Source of the DNA: Jiella soli
GTDB lineage: Bacteria > Pseudomonadota > Alphaproteobacteria > Rhizobiales > Rhizobiaceae
Direction of reading: 5' to 3'
DNA length: 64,000 bases
Assembly (NCBI RefSeq): GCF_020615385.1
Contig: NZ_JAJAVB010000002.1
Coordinates: 298,265-362,264, forward strand
Shown here: in pieces, positions 1 through 8,107 of the stretch
Position numbering within the stretch: position 1 is the stretch's first letter
Layout: every line of letters starts with the position of its first letter
The notes under the pieces: model-generated
What the model saw: the letters and a program-made list of their open reading frames with translations, nothing else
What the model was told of the DNA's origin: nothing
Database searches by the model: none
Position numbers and translations under genes: made by a program

Positions 1-61
1 GGATCGCACCCCGCGACAGCCCGACATGGGCGGCGTACTGGCGCTCGCTCATGCCCTGCAT
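1..61 (-). CDS. Phage-type HTH protein, N-terminal fragment (cut by window edge)
   Basis: The minus strand reads MQGMSERQYAAHVGLSRGAI from an ATG at 61 and runs off the window. A GGAG lies about 6 bases before the ATG. The short N-terminus looks like a helix-turn-helix (ERQYAAHVGLSRGAI) of the kind seen at the start of phage terminase small subunits or Nu1-like DNA-binding proteins. This is recognition by resemblance from 20 residues only. It would be the last visible gene of the minus-strand prophage block, with packaging genes expected to the left. Confidence 0.5.
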   Translation of the reverse strand, partial: MQGMSERQYAAHVGLSRGAI

Positions 62-172
62 CGACAGCTCCGATTATCATTCAAGATCATGTGCTTATCG
101 AGTTGATAAGCCTCGCCAGCGGAGCGAACGTCACTTCAAAGAAGCGATGCAACTCACCACGGAGCCACCCCG

Positions 173-397
173 ATGACCCGCCGCGCGACCGAAAACACGA
201 AAGCCCTCGACGCCTTCATCGCCGCCAAGTCCGAGATCGACGCGATGCTGGAGCGGCTCGCCGCCCTGAGCGCGGACCATTTCGAGAACAGCCCCGACGA
301 GATCAACTGGGGCCATGTCGGCACCCTGAACCACTACCGCGCCAAGCTGCGCGAGATCGCCGACATGGCGTTCAATGAAGGCGAAGACGCCGAGTGA
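173..397 (+). CDS. Small hypothetical protein of prophage region
   Basis: The product is a 74-residue acidic, helical protein. The ATG at 173 follows a purine-rich CACGGAG about 8 bases upstream. The sequence is mostly amphipathic helix (residues 10-40, then 50-68) with an acidic C-terminus ending GEDAE. I see no motif that gives a function. It lies on the plus strand with the DUF3489 and YciI-like genes, opposite to most of the prophage module, so it probably belongs to a small separately transcribed block. Confidence 0.6.
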   Translation: MTRRATENTKALDAFIAAKSEIDAMLERLAALSADHFENSPDEINWGHVGTLNHYRAKLREIADMAFNEGEDAE

Positions 398-487
398 CAC
401 GACCCGCTCCCGGTCCCGCCCGCCGACTGGCGGGCTCGACCTCGTAGAAGGGCCCGCATCCTGCGCGCCCCGATACGGGAGACGACG

Positions 488-1060
488 ATGACCAAGCTTT
501 CCGACACCCAAGCCCTGATCCTGAGCGCCGCCGCACAGCGGCCCGAGCATATCGCCCTGCCGCTGCCCGAGAGCCTGCGGGGTGGCGCCGCCGCCAAGGT
601 GGTCGGCGCGATGCTCGCCAAGGGCCTCCTGCAGGAGGTGGACGCCGACACGCGCAAGGGCGAGCCCGTCTGGCGCGAGACCGGCGACGGCCACGGCGTC
701 ACGCTGGTCGCCACCGACGCAGGCCTCGCCGCCATCGGGATCGAGCCCGAGGACGCAAACACCGCGCCTGCGGGCGCGACGGACGCGCCGACCGAGGAGG
801 CCGCGCCGGACACCCCCACCGAACCGGAGGCCGCGCCAAAGACGCGCACGCCGCGCGAGGGCACCAAGCAGGCGACCCTGATCGCCATGCTGCGCGCGCC
901 GGACGGCGCGACCATCGAGGAGATCATGGCCGCGACGGGCTGGCAGTCGCACACCGTGCGCGGCGCGATGACCGGGGCGCTCAAGAAGAAACTCGGGCTC
1001 GAGGTTGCCTCGGAGAAGGTTGAGGGGCGCGGCCGGGTCTACAGGCTTCCTAATCCCTGA
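488..1060 (+). CDS. DUF3489 domain protein
   Basis: The protein has 190 residues. Residues 1-80 look like a winged-helix-type fold. An Ala/Pro/Thr-rich linker covers about 90-125. The C-terminal third (about 127-190, KQATLIAMLRAPDGATIEEI and following) matches the DUF3489 pattern, a small helix-turn-helix-like domain common in alphaproteobacterial phages and mobile elements. Its role is unknown; DNA binding is an inference. The ATG at 488 follows GGGAGACGACG, a good ribosome binding site. It probably shares transcription with the 74-residue gene upstream. Confidence 0.75.
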   Translation: MTKLSDTQALILSAAAQRPEHIALPLPESLRGGAAAKVVGAMLAKGLLQEVDADTRKGEPVWRETGDGHGVTLVATDAGLAAIGIEPEDANTAPAGATDAPTEEAAPDTPTEPEAAPKTRTPREGTKQATLIAMLRAPDGATIEEIMAATGWQSHTVRGAMTGALKKKLGLEVASEKVEGRGRVYRLPNP

Positions 1061-1180
1061 AACTTAAGCTCGGAGTATTTGATGCCGCCGTCCATAGGGC
1101 GGCGGCACTTCACCGAATGCCAAAGTGACATTTAATCGCTCCGCTCGTACTATTGCGCCGTATCCACGAGGGAGTCCCAT

Positions 1181-1519
1181 ATGCCTATGTTCATAACGAT
1201 CGGATATGGTGATCGAGACGGATATGACCGCACCCCTCAATCTGTCAGGGACGCGGCTCACGCACATGACGCGGATCTGGTTTCCTCGGGAGCAGTCATG
1301 GGCATTGCTGAAAAGCCGGTGCAGGTTCGCAATCCTGACGCATCCGGTGTCGAGGTGATTGACGGGCAATTCTTGACGTCCGACCTTCCTGTTGCCGGAT
1401 TTGCAGTGATCGAAGCCAAAAACATCGAAGAAGCCATCAGGATCGTTTCAAAAGTGCCATGTGCTGTTGCGCATGGGGTCGTCGAAGTATGGCCGCTCAA
1501 GGCAGGAAGCGGGGGTTGA
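1181..1519 (+). CDS. YCII-related (YciI/DGPF) domain protein
   Basis: This 112-residue single-domain protein has the ferredoxin-like layout of the YCII family: an N-terminal strand MPMFITIGYGD, a middle hairpin (VEVIDGQFLTSDLPVAGFAV) and a C-terminal helix-strand ending VVEVWPL. Members are small, often dimeric proteins of mostly unknown activity. The ATG at 1181 has GAGGGAG about 8 bases upstream. It runs toward the DUF7220 gene, and the two 3' ends overlap by 23 bases. It is not an obvious phage gene and may be a passenger (morphon-like) gene. Confidence 0.7.
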   Translation: MPMFITIGYGDRDGYDRTPQSVRDAAHAHDADLVSSGAVMGIAEKPVQVRNPDASGVEVIDGQFLTSDLPVAGFAVIEAKNIEEAIRIVSKVPCAVAHGVVEVWPLKAGSGG

Positions 1520-1778
1520 ACCGAGCTTTCGTCCGCGAAGTGACGCGGGGCCTCGGTCGACCCTGACGCATGCGAAGTGCCTCGAACAACCGCCGCAGCG
1601 CGAAGGACCGCGCGATGCTGACCACCGTGAACACCGCGCCCATCTTGAGGTTCTGCGCCAGCGTCGTGTGCAGCCCGAAGATCGGGAAGATCAGGATCTG
1701 CGTGACCACGGCGACGCCGTAGCCGACGATCACGTTGGCGACGGACTCGACCAGCGACATGAGGCGCGACTGCTTCAT
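1497..1778 (-). CDS. DUF7220-like small membrane protein
   Basis: This 93-residue protein has two hydrophobic segments (about 9-35 and 45-58) and a very basic C-terminal tail. It resembles the DUF7220 proteins found beside phage methyltransferases in alphaproteobacteria; the family name is from memory. The start codon overlaps the stop of the ParB-methyltransferase gene in an ATGA, which suggests translational coupling. The role is unknown; a membrane location is inferred from hydrophobicity. Confidence 0.6.
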   Translation of the reverse strand: MKQSRLMSLVESVANVIVGYGVAVVTQILIFPIFGLHTTLAQNLKMGAVFTVVSIARSFALRRLFEALRMRQGRPRPRVTSRTKARFNPRFLP

Positions 1779-3151
1779 GCGGCGGACTTGCGCTTTCGCG
1801 CGGGTTCGGAGGCGGAGTCAGTGTCCGGCGTATCGGCCGTGGGTTCGACACTGTCGCCCAGCCGCTCGGTTCTCACCTGCGCGAAGGTCCGGCCATCGCC
1901 ATCGAGGATCGCCTCGCGCCCCGTCTCGGCCTGCCAGCGCGCCACGGCGACATCAACATAGGCGGGGCTGATCTCCATCGCGAAGACGCAGCGGCCGTTG
2001 GCTTCGCCCGCCATGATCTGTGAGCCCGAGCCGGAGAACGGCTCGTAGCAGAGCCCGCCGCGCGCCACATGCTGCCGCATCGGGATCCCGAAGGCGTCGA
2101 GCGGTTTCGGCGTCGGGTGGTCGGGCCGGTCGTCCTTGGCGAAACTCGGCAGCGCCCATGTCGAGGGCAGCGTTTCCTCGGCCACCTTCGGCGGGCGGTT
2201 CGGCCGACGCCAGCCCATGAAGCAGGGCTCGTGCTTCCACAGGTAATGCGACCGGGTGAGAACCCCGCGGTCCTTCACCCAAATGATCTGCTGATGCACG
2301 AAGGCGCCCGCCTTTTCCCAGCAGGCCTCCAGCATCGCCTGGCGGCGCGAGGCGTGCCAGCAGTACCAGGCCGCATCCTCGGCGATGGCTTCCGCCACGG
2401 CCGCCGCGATGAACCCGTCGTAGAGCTCCGCGCCCTGCGAACTGTCGTCCCAGGTCGTGCCGTATGACGCCGACCAGTCCTTGTTGCGGGTCGGATGGTT
2501 GGAGCCGTCGTAATCGACGAGATACGGTGGGTCGGTCGCGAACAGGATCGCCCGCTCGCCGTTCATCAGGCGGCGCACGTCGGCCGCGCTGGTGCTGTCG
2601 CCGCACAGGAGGCGATGGTCGCCGAGGATCCACAGGTCGCCCGTCCGCGAGGCCGGGTTGCGCGGCGGCTCGGGGATGGTCACCGGCGGCACGGAGCCCC
2701 CGGCGCCACCTTCTTCACCGTCGTCTTCCGCGACGTAGGCCAACAGCTTGTCCAGCTCGCCATCGGAGAACCCGACCAGCGACAGGTCGAAATCCTCGGC
2801 CAGCAGGTCGTTCAGTTCCGCCGACAGCAGCGCCTCGTCCCAAGTGCCGAGTTCCGTGAGCTTGTTGTCCGCAATGCGATAGGCCCGACGCTGCGCCTCG
2901 GTCAGGTGGCCCAGCACGATAACCGGCGCGTCGGTCAGCCCCAGCTGCGTGGCAGCCAGCACGCGCCCATGCCCTGCAATCAGTTCGCCGTCCTCGCCAA
3001 CGAGGCAGGGCACGGTCCAGCCGAACTCGGCCATGCTGGCGGCGATCTTCGCGACCTGGTCCGGCCCGTGCGCCTTCGCGTTCTTCGCGTAGGGCTGGAG
3101 GCGCGACAGCGGCCACGTCTCGATCGCGTCCGGGGCGAAGCTCAGCGTCAT
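1775..3151 (-). CDS. ParB-like domain fused to site-specific DNA methyltransferase
   Basis: The protein has 458 residues. The N-terminal 120 residues form a ParB/Srx-like nuclease fold with IAGHGRVLAATQLG, the phosphate-binding motif. The C-terminal half is an N6-adenine or N4-cytosine methyltransferase with the catalytic motif DPPY (FATDPPYLVDYDG) followed by the SAM-binding motif EPFSGSGSQ, an order typical of beta-class enzymes. Such fusions are frequent in phages and plasmids, where they may protect DNA from host restriction. The ATG at 3151 follows GAGGAACC and was preferred over a longer upstream reading. No cognate nuclease is adjacent. Confidence 0.85.
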   Translation of the reverse strand: MTLSFAPDAIETWPLSRLQPYAKNAKAHGPDQVAKIAASMAEFGWTVPCLVGEDGELIAGHGRVLAATQLGLTDAPVIVLGHLTEAQRRAYRIADNKLTELGTWDEALLSAELNDLLAEDFDLSLVGFSDGELDKLLAYVAEDDGEEGGAGGSVPPVTIPEPPRNPASRTGDLWILGDHRLLCGDSTSAADVRRLMNGERAILFATDPPYLVDYDGSNHPTRNKDWSASYGTTWDDSSQGAELYDGFIAAAVAEAIAEDAAWYCWHASRRQAMLEACWEKAGAFVHQQIIWVKDRGVLTRSHYLWKHEPCFMGWRRPNRPPKVAEETLPSTWALPSFAKDDRPDHPTPKPLDAFGIPMRQHVARGGLCYEPFSGSGSQIMAGEANGRCVFAMEISPAYVDVAVARWQAETGREAILDGDGRTFAQVRTERLGDSVEPTADTPDTDSASEPARKRKSAA

Positions 3152-3567
3152 GGTGGGCAAGGTTCCTCGGTCGGGTGGATGCCGGTGGCTTCCGGACTCC
3201 GGATGCCGGGCCGGACTCCACACGGGGTCCAGCGGCCACCAGCGGTGTCCGGTCGGAAGGTCAGCGTTCGTTGGTGTTTGCGCCGGACGCGCGTGGCTCC
3301 GGCTTCCGGGTGGCTTCCCAAAAATCCGGCCCTGTCGCTGGCGATGTCCCGCGCTTCGCCCGCCAGCATACGAATGTCGCCAGGAAGGAACCGGAAACTG
3401 CCGTGGGCTGGACCCCGGCCGGACCCTTGCTGGATACCGGGGTCCAGGTGGCCCCCGTCAACGCAAAGGGGAGAGCGAGCTTTCCAGCGCACTCTCCCCA
3501 TCTTGCCTTCGGAATAGCATGGATCTGTTGCATATGTCGAAGGGAAAAGTGTTGCAACACATTGGAG
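3152..3567. other. Gene-free stretch before the methyltransferase gene
   Basis: I see no convincing gene in these 416 bases; open frames here lack ribosome sites and family resemblance. It should contain the promoter for the methyltransferase. A perfect 12-base palindrome GTGTTGCAACAC lies at 3549-3560, with a half-copy TGTTGCA about 25 bases to its left, next to the stop codon of the DUF6362 gene. It could be an operator. Confidence 0.45.
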
Positions 3568-3948
3568 TCACTGCGCATTCAGGCGCGCAGCGATCTTCGT
3601 CAGCGCCAGCTGCCAGCGCCGCCAGGCGGTCGTGCGGTCGCACCCCAGCTCGCCGCTGATCTGTTTCCACGGCACCCGGGCCGCACGCGACCAGACCAGC
3701 TTGCGCTCCGCCTCCTCGATCCAGAGCACCCAGTCGAAGGTCTGCTCGAGCCGGGTGATCGCTGCGGCCGAGGGCCAGACCCGCATCGGCTGCGGCTCCA
3801 TCGCCGCGATCTCGCGGCTGGTCCGCACGATGTCGGGCCAGGTGTTGAAGTAGCCCTGAGCCTTCACCGGCGGCAGCTTGCGCAGGGTGCGAAACGCCTC
3901 CTCGAAATGATCAGCGACGCAGTCGGCGGTCCATTTACGATCAGCCAT
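3568..3948 (-). CDS. DUF6362 family protein
   Basis: The 126-residue product begins MADRKWTADCVADHFEEAF, the usual start of DUF6362 proteins, and ends with a helix-turn-helix-like segment (WKQISGELGCDRTTAWRRWQ). This points to DNA binding, possibly regulatory or packaging related; the function is not established. The ATG at 3948 was chosen because it lies inside the overlap with the upstream small gene (3941-4141) and gives the family's normal length. Confidence 0.8.
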   Translation of the reverse strand: MADRKWTADCVADHFEEAFRTLRKLPPVKAQGYFNTWPDIVRTSREIAAMEPQPMRVWPSAAAITRLEQTFDWVLWIEEAERKLVWSRAARVPWKQISGELGCDRTTAWRRWQLALTKIAARLNAQ

Positions 3949-4141
3949 GGTGCGCCTCCCTGTCGGAGGGACGCGGGCCGTAGAGCTTTTCGCCCAGCTG
4001 GCGGACCAGTTCACGTTCCGGCCAGGTGAGGCGGTCGTCATCGGCGGAGACCGCGAGGACGCCCTGTTCCTGCCAACCCTCGCGCTTCACCTGTTCCGGA
4101 TCCCGGCGCCGGCCGCCGTAGCCGTGGGGATGCCACCTCAT
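3941..4141 (-). CDS. Small basic hypothetical protein
   Basis: The 66-residue product begins MRWHPHGYGGRRRDPEQVKR and has a basic N-terminal half. Its start overlaps the stop of the RuvC-like gene by the ATGA pattern and its end overlaps the DUF6362 start, so it is the middle of a tightly coupled three-gene unit. A reading frame that extends further upstream runs inside the RuvC-like gene and was rejected. I do not recognise a family with a function. Confidence 0.65.
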   Translation of the reverse strand: MRWHPHGYGGRRRDPEQVKREGWQEQGVLAVSADDDRLTWPERELVRQLGEKLYGPRPSDREAHHG

Positions 4142-4677
4142 GCGACCCCTCCGTTCGTCTCGATCGCCCAGAGCAGGATGGCGATGGCGTCGGCCTCGTT
4201 GTCGTCGGCGGGGCTGAAACCGCGGGCGCGGACGGCGGCGACCATGGCGGCCTTGTCGGCGTTGCCCTTGCCCGAGGCGTGGCGCTTGATTGTGCCGACC
4301 GGGACGCCCTCGTAGGGCACGCCGCGCAGCTCGGCCCATGCGGTCAGCGTGGCCATGAGCCCGCCGTAGATGTGGCTCGCGTCGGTGCCTGCGTTGCGTC
4401 GGACTTCCTCGAACCAGATGGCGGCGACAGGACCGGACAGCCGGTCGATCTCGGTCAGCCAGTTCGTGAAGCGCAGGTAGCGCATGCCACCGCCGTCGAA
4501 GCGGCCGGGACGCAGCGAGACGGTGCCGCTGGTGATCAGGCCGTCATGGCCGCGGATCGCCCAGCCGGTCGAGGTGCCGAGGTCGAGCGCGAGGATGCAG
4601 CGGTTGCGGGGCGTGTCGAGCGGCAGCGATTCAAACCTTGCGCCGTCGCAATTCGGGATCAGAGTCGGCTGAGCCAT
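4138..4677 (-). CDS. RuvC-like (RNase H-fold) Holliday junction resolvase
   Basis: The 179-residue protein has an RNase H-fold with acidic residues in the resolvase positions: D32 in LALDLGTSTGWA, E90/E91 in IWFEEV, and D159/E161/D163 in DDNEADAIAI. Phage resolvases of this type cut branched DNA during replication and packaging. The ATG at 4677 follows AAGGAGACCCATC. It leads a unit with the small basic gene and the DUF6362 gene, and a promoter region with dyads lies just upstream. Confidence 0.8.
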   Translation of the reverse strand: MAQPTLIPNCDGARFESLPLDTPRNRCILALDLGTSTGWAIRGHDGLITSGTVSLRPGRFDGGGMRYLRFTNWLTEIDRLSGPVAAIWFEEVRRNAGTDASHIYGGLMATLTAWAELRGVPYEGVPVGTIKRHASGKGNADKAAMVAAVRARGFSPADDNEADAIAILLWAIETNGGVA

Positions 4678-5018
4678 GATGGGTCTCCTTTGCCGGTGGC
4701 CTGTGGTTGGTGGAAGACGACGGCGGTCTGGTGCTTGGCGGTACGGGGCCGCCGTCGTCGGATCGGAGAGCACAAGGGAGCGTCACGGCGGCGCGCGCGG
4801 CCGGCCCGGACGTATGGGAGGAGTGGCCAACCCTGTGGGGTGGCCCTCCCATACGTAGTATGGGGGTTTGACACCTAACTGTTCCGAGGTGTTCAAGTGG
4901 CTGAAATCATTGCGGAATAAGACTTCATGAAGTCTTCGGGCATGAGTTAGGGACCTAACTCTTATTTGCCCGTAACCTGTTGATTTCATTGAGTGCACAG
5001 TTGGCGCTGTCATATGAG
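4678..5018. promoter_or_regulatory. Repeat-rich intergenic region (candidate operator or origin)
   Basis: No gene is supported here. The region carries a long imperfect hairpin (CGTATGGGAG at 4811-4820 against CTCCCATACG at 4846-4855, with an inner GGCCA/TGGCC pair), a CCCATAC/GTATGGG dyad at 4848-4864, a perfect palindrome GACTTCATGAAGTC at 4921-4934, and GAGTTAGG/CCTAACTC at 4944-4961. Related copies of TGAGTTAGG occur at 5015-5023 (one mismatch) and 5035-5043. AT content is higher than around it. It lies between the primase-helicase gene and the RuvC-like gene, so it may be a regulatory hub or replication origin. Either role is inference. Confidence 0.45.
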
Positions 5019-7340
5019 TCAGGCCTCACTCATATGAGTTAGGTCGTCCTCCAGCCCCTCCGGGTAGACCCAGACGGCGGGGTTTTCGACCTGCAGGCAG
5101 AGCCCGGATTGGGGGCATTTGAAGTGGCTGGGCAGGACCGGACGGGCGCTTGTGGTGACCTCGCCGGTGTCTGGATCGACATGCTCGACGGGCGCGCCGA
5201 ACTGCATGCCCTCGACGCAGAGGTAGCCGAACCGCGACCGGGTGACGGGGAAGCCGAACCCCGAGGGGTCGCGCAGGAACTTCACGAAGCCCTTGGTCGC
5301 CAGCACGCTGAGGCGCTCACGGATCGTGTGCTTGCTGCCCAGACCGCCCCGGTTCTCGAAGGTCTCCGCGAACTGCATGGCGGTGTAGAGGCGCTCGCTG
5401 GCCGCCTCATCCAGCAGCATGCCGAGGATGACATCGTGCTTGCGCAACCGTTCGGCATCGAGTTTGGCGCCGACCTCCTTGCGCACCAGGCGCTCGTTCA
5501 GCGGGTTCAGCTCGACCCATTCGCCTTTCACCTTGTCGATGAGCTTGCCTGGCAGCGCGGGTCCGTTCCGCAGTTCGATTTCCAGCCTGCGGACGGTGCT
5601 GTCCTCGTCGGGCCGGTGCATGAGCAGCCCCGAGGTGTAGAAGCCGCGCAGCGCGCTGGCGCCGGAGAGGGCGAGGAAGGGATCGTCCTTGACCTGATGC
5701 TTGGTGGCCTTGCGGGTGTGGTGAGCGAGGATGACGCCCGCGTCCGGATTGACGGCCTCGCGGAGAAGCTCCACCCGGTCCTTCAGGAAGAACATCATGG
5801 CGGTGTTGTCGTTCTCGCCACCGCCCTCGGGACCGCCATCGAAGAGATTTCGGATCGGGTCGATGACGATGATGTCGGGCGGTGCGTCGGGGAATGCGGC
5901 CCGGATCGCCTCGGCCACGCGGGCGACGCCTTCGGCATCGAGCAGCAGCTTCAGCTTCGGCGTGGCAATGAAGGTGTCGCGCGCGGCGGCAATGACGGCG
6001 GTGGGCAGCGCGATCTGCTGCATGCGTTCGCGCAGGTAGTGATACTGGATCTCGGCCTGAAGGTAGAACACGCGCAGCGGCCGGGGCGGCGTGAAGCCGA
6101 GGAACGGCACGCCCGCCGCCATGTGCACGAGCCAGGAGATCAGGAAGTCACTCTTGCCGACCTTGGGCGCGCCGCCCAGCACGAGAAGCCCGCCAGGTGT
6201 CAGCACGCGGGGTCCGATGATGTCCTCCGGCATCGGACTGGTGTCGTCGAGGAGCGCGCCGAGGCTGAATGTCGGCAGCGGGCTGGCCGGGGTACCCGCG
6301 TTGGCCGCGCGCAGGAGCGGCGGACCGTTGCGCTTCACATGCAGCTCCCAGAGCCGTTCGGACTCGGCCTGAAGCCGATCGAGCGGCCAGGACGGGCGCA
6401 GCATGGCGGCGTTGTAACCGCAGATTGCCTCCCAGCCCGCGAACGGATCGAGGCGGCCCTCGTGGACGAGGCGTACGTAATGGCCGATGGCGGCGCTGGC
6501 CCCCTGGAACCGGGACCAGTCGTCCACTGCGCCTTCGCGCACCGGCGTGGTGAGCACCGCGTCGATGCCGGGCTTCGATGTTGGTGCGGCAACATCGCTG
6601 GCGAAGCCCACGCCGGGCAGCGGCGGCATATCGGCGACATTTTCGGCGAAATCCGCAAGATCCACCTCGACGTCGCGATGTTCGCGGATCTGCACGAGGC
6701 GCTGATGACCGTGCTTGTGATAGACCGTGCCCGGCACCCGGATCGGCTGGTGCGCCGAGCGGAAATGCGTGTCGCCGCCGACCTTCACGGCGATCTCGCC
6801 GCGCAGGCGGCAGAGGGTGACCAGGTCGTCACCCTCGGAGGGTTCGGTCAGTTTCCACCAGACATGGAGCTTCGCGGCGCCCTCGGGCGTGCGCCCGCCG
6901 CTTTCGATGATGAGCGTGGGCGGGCCGAGGTGGCGGGTGACATGGTCCAGCTTGGCCGGGATGTCGCCCGCGTCGAGGTCGACCACGATGGCCTGCATCT
7001 GCAGCACGTCAGCGGCGCGGGCCTGGCCCTGTTCCTCGACCGTGCCGGGGATGACATAAACCGCAGCGCCTTCACGGTTGGCCCATGCGGCAAAGGTCGC
7101 GAGTTTCCCTGGTGCGCTGTCGTCGGCCGCGATCCAGATATTGTGCGGCTTGCCGTCCCGGCCCTGACCCTTGTCGACGAAGCCGCGTAGCGGGATCAGC
7201 CCCTCGCACCAGCTGAACACGGTGTCGAGGAACACGGCGATCTGCTCGGGATCAGGGTCGCAGCCGAAGGGGTTCTCGGACGGGGGCCCGTCGTTGAAGT
7301 CCATCCAGGGGTTGAAGTGCAGGATGCTGTCGTCGCTCAT
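5019..7340 (-). CDS. Phage primase-helicase fusion (RepB-like primase plus RepA/AAA_25 ATPase)
   Basis: The protein has 773 residues. The N-terminal part (about 30-250) resembles an archaeo-eukaryotic-type RepB primase, with a VVDLDAGD segment and a later RVPGTVYHKHG. The middle (about 340-560) is a RecA-like helicase of the RepA/AAA_25 type with Walker A GGAPKVGKSDFL, Walker B DIIVIDPI and a GVILAHHTRK segment. The C-terminus is a probable winged-helix region. It would start and unwind DNA at a phage or plasmid origin. The ATG at 7340 overlaps the nuclease gene stop in ATGA; a longer reading would overrun that gene. Confidence 0.85.
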   Translation of the reverse strand: MSDDSILHFNPWMDFNDGPPSENPFGCDPDPEQIAVFLDTVFSWCEGLIPLRGFVDKGQGRDGKPHNIWIAADDSAPGKLATFAAWANREGAAVYVIPGTVEEQGQARAADVLQMQAIVVDLDAGDIPAKLDHVTRHLGPPTLIIESGGRTPEGAAKLHVWWKLTEPSEGDDLVTLCRLRGEIAVKVGGDTHFRSAHQPIRVPGTVYHKHGHQRLVQIREHRDVEVDLADFAENVADMPPLPGVGFASDVAAPTSKPGIDAVLTTPVREGAVDDWSRFQGASAAIGHYVRLVHEGRLDPFAGWEAICGYNAAMLRPSWPLDRLQAESERLWELHVKRNGPPLLRAANAGTPASPLPTFSLGALLDDTSPMPEDIIGPRVLTPGGLLVLGGAPKVGKSDFLISWLVHMAAGVPFLGFTPPRPLRVFYLQAEIQYHYLRERMQQIALPTAVIAAARDTFIATPKLKLLLDAEGVARVAEAIRAAFPDAPPDIIVIDPIRNLFDGGPEGGGENDNTAMMFFLKDRVELLREAVNPDAGVILAHHTRKATKHQVKDDPFLALSGASALRGFYTSGLLMHRPDEDSTVRRLEIELRNGPALPGKLIDKVKGEWVELNPLNERLVRKEVGAKLDAERLRKHDVILGMLLDEAASERLYTAMQFAETFENRGGLGSKHTIRERLSVLATKGFVKFLRDPSGFGFPVTRSRFGYLCVEGMQFGAPVEHVDPDTGEVTTSARPVLPSHFKCPQSGLCLQVENPAVWVYPEGLEDDLTHMSEA

Positions 7341-8107
7341 GCCGGCAGCCCCCAGCAGCGCTCGGACCACGGGCAGAAGCGGCATTCGAAGAAGTCGGGC
7401 GTGGTGGCGACGCGCGGCAGAAGCTCGCCCGCATCGGTCGCCTGCAGGATCCGCACGCCCCGGTCGGACATGCACTGCGCGAGATCGGCGTCGAAAGGCA
7501 CCAGTTCGTGGTGCATCTCGGCCGTGTCCTTGTTGATCGCGGTGAACGCGGCGGGCGCAGCGCTGATGCCGGGCACGCTGGTTTCCATGTAGGCCTGATA
7601 GACCGCGATCTGGGCGGCATAGACCGGCTTCGACTTGCTCACGCCGTCCTTGACGCAGGCGCGCCAGTTCTTGGCGTTCATCGTCTTGCATTCCCAGAGG
7701 GCGGGAACGGCGAGACCGAAGCCTTCGGGCCCGGCCGCGATGATGCCGTCGACATGACCGCGGATGCGTCCGCCAGCGACCGAGAAGCCGAACTGGCCGC
7801 CATCGGGCCGGTTGCCCTTCCGGGTGTAGAGATCAAACCCCGCGCCGCGCAGCCAGGCGACGGCCAGATCCTCGAGCGCGTGGCCGATGGCGAAGATGCG
7901 CAGCGACTGGCCGCTGAAGTCCTGGCCCTCGTCCTTCGGCGTTGCCGTGAACTCGAACTGCAGGGCGCGCTCGCAGGCATGGCCGAGGCGGGATCCGCCG
8001 AGATAGTCGCGGGGCGGCCGCGTGGCATGATCGGCGGTGAGCGCCCGATCGACGGCGGCGTTGACCCGGTCGGCGAAGCTGGGGCGATGATTGTAATCGA
8101 GGGTCAA
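7337..8107 (-). CDS. Cas4/RecB-like PD-(D/E)XK nuclease with Fe-S cysteines
   Basis: The protein has 256 residues. The nuclease core shows GHVDGII (D120) and WECKTM (E139, K141). One cysteine near the N-terminus (C45 in GHACERALQ) and three at the C-terminus (C242, C245, C251) match the four-cysteine iron-sulfur layout of Cas4 and AddB-type exonucleases. In phages this type acts in recombination or end processing. Its ends overlap both neighbours by ATGA, so it is made with the DUF6511 protein and the primase-helicase. Confidence 0.85.
   Translation of the reverse strand: MTLDYNHRPSFADRVNAAVDRALTADHATRPPRDYLGGSRLGHACERALQFEFTATPKDEGQDFSGQSLRIFAIGHALEDLAVAWLRGAGFDLYTRKGNRPDGGQFGFSVAGGRIRGHVDGIIAAGPEGFGLAVPALWECKTMNAKNWRACVKDGVSKSKPVYAAQIAVYQAYMETSVPGISAAPAAFTAINKDTAEMHHELVPFDADLAQCMSDRGVRILQATDAGELLPRVATTPDFFECRFCPWSERCWGLPA

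Noticed and set aside
3148-3578. Several frames of 100-280 residues upstream of the methyltransferase
   Set aside because: No ribosome sites, no conserved pattern; different frames on both strands are equally open, as expected from high GC.
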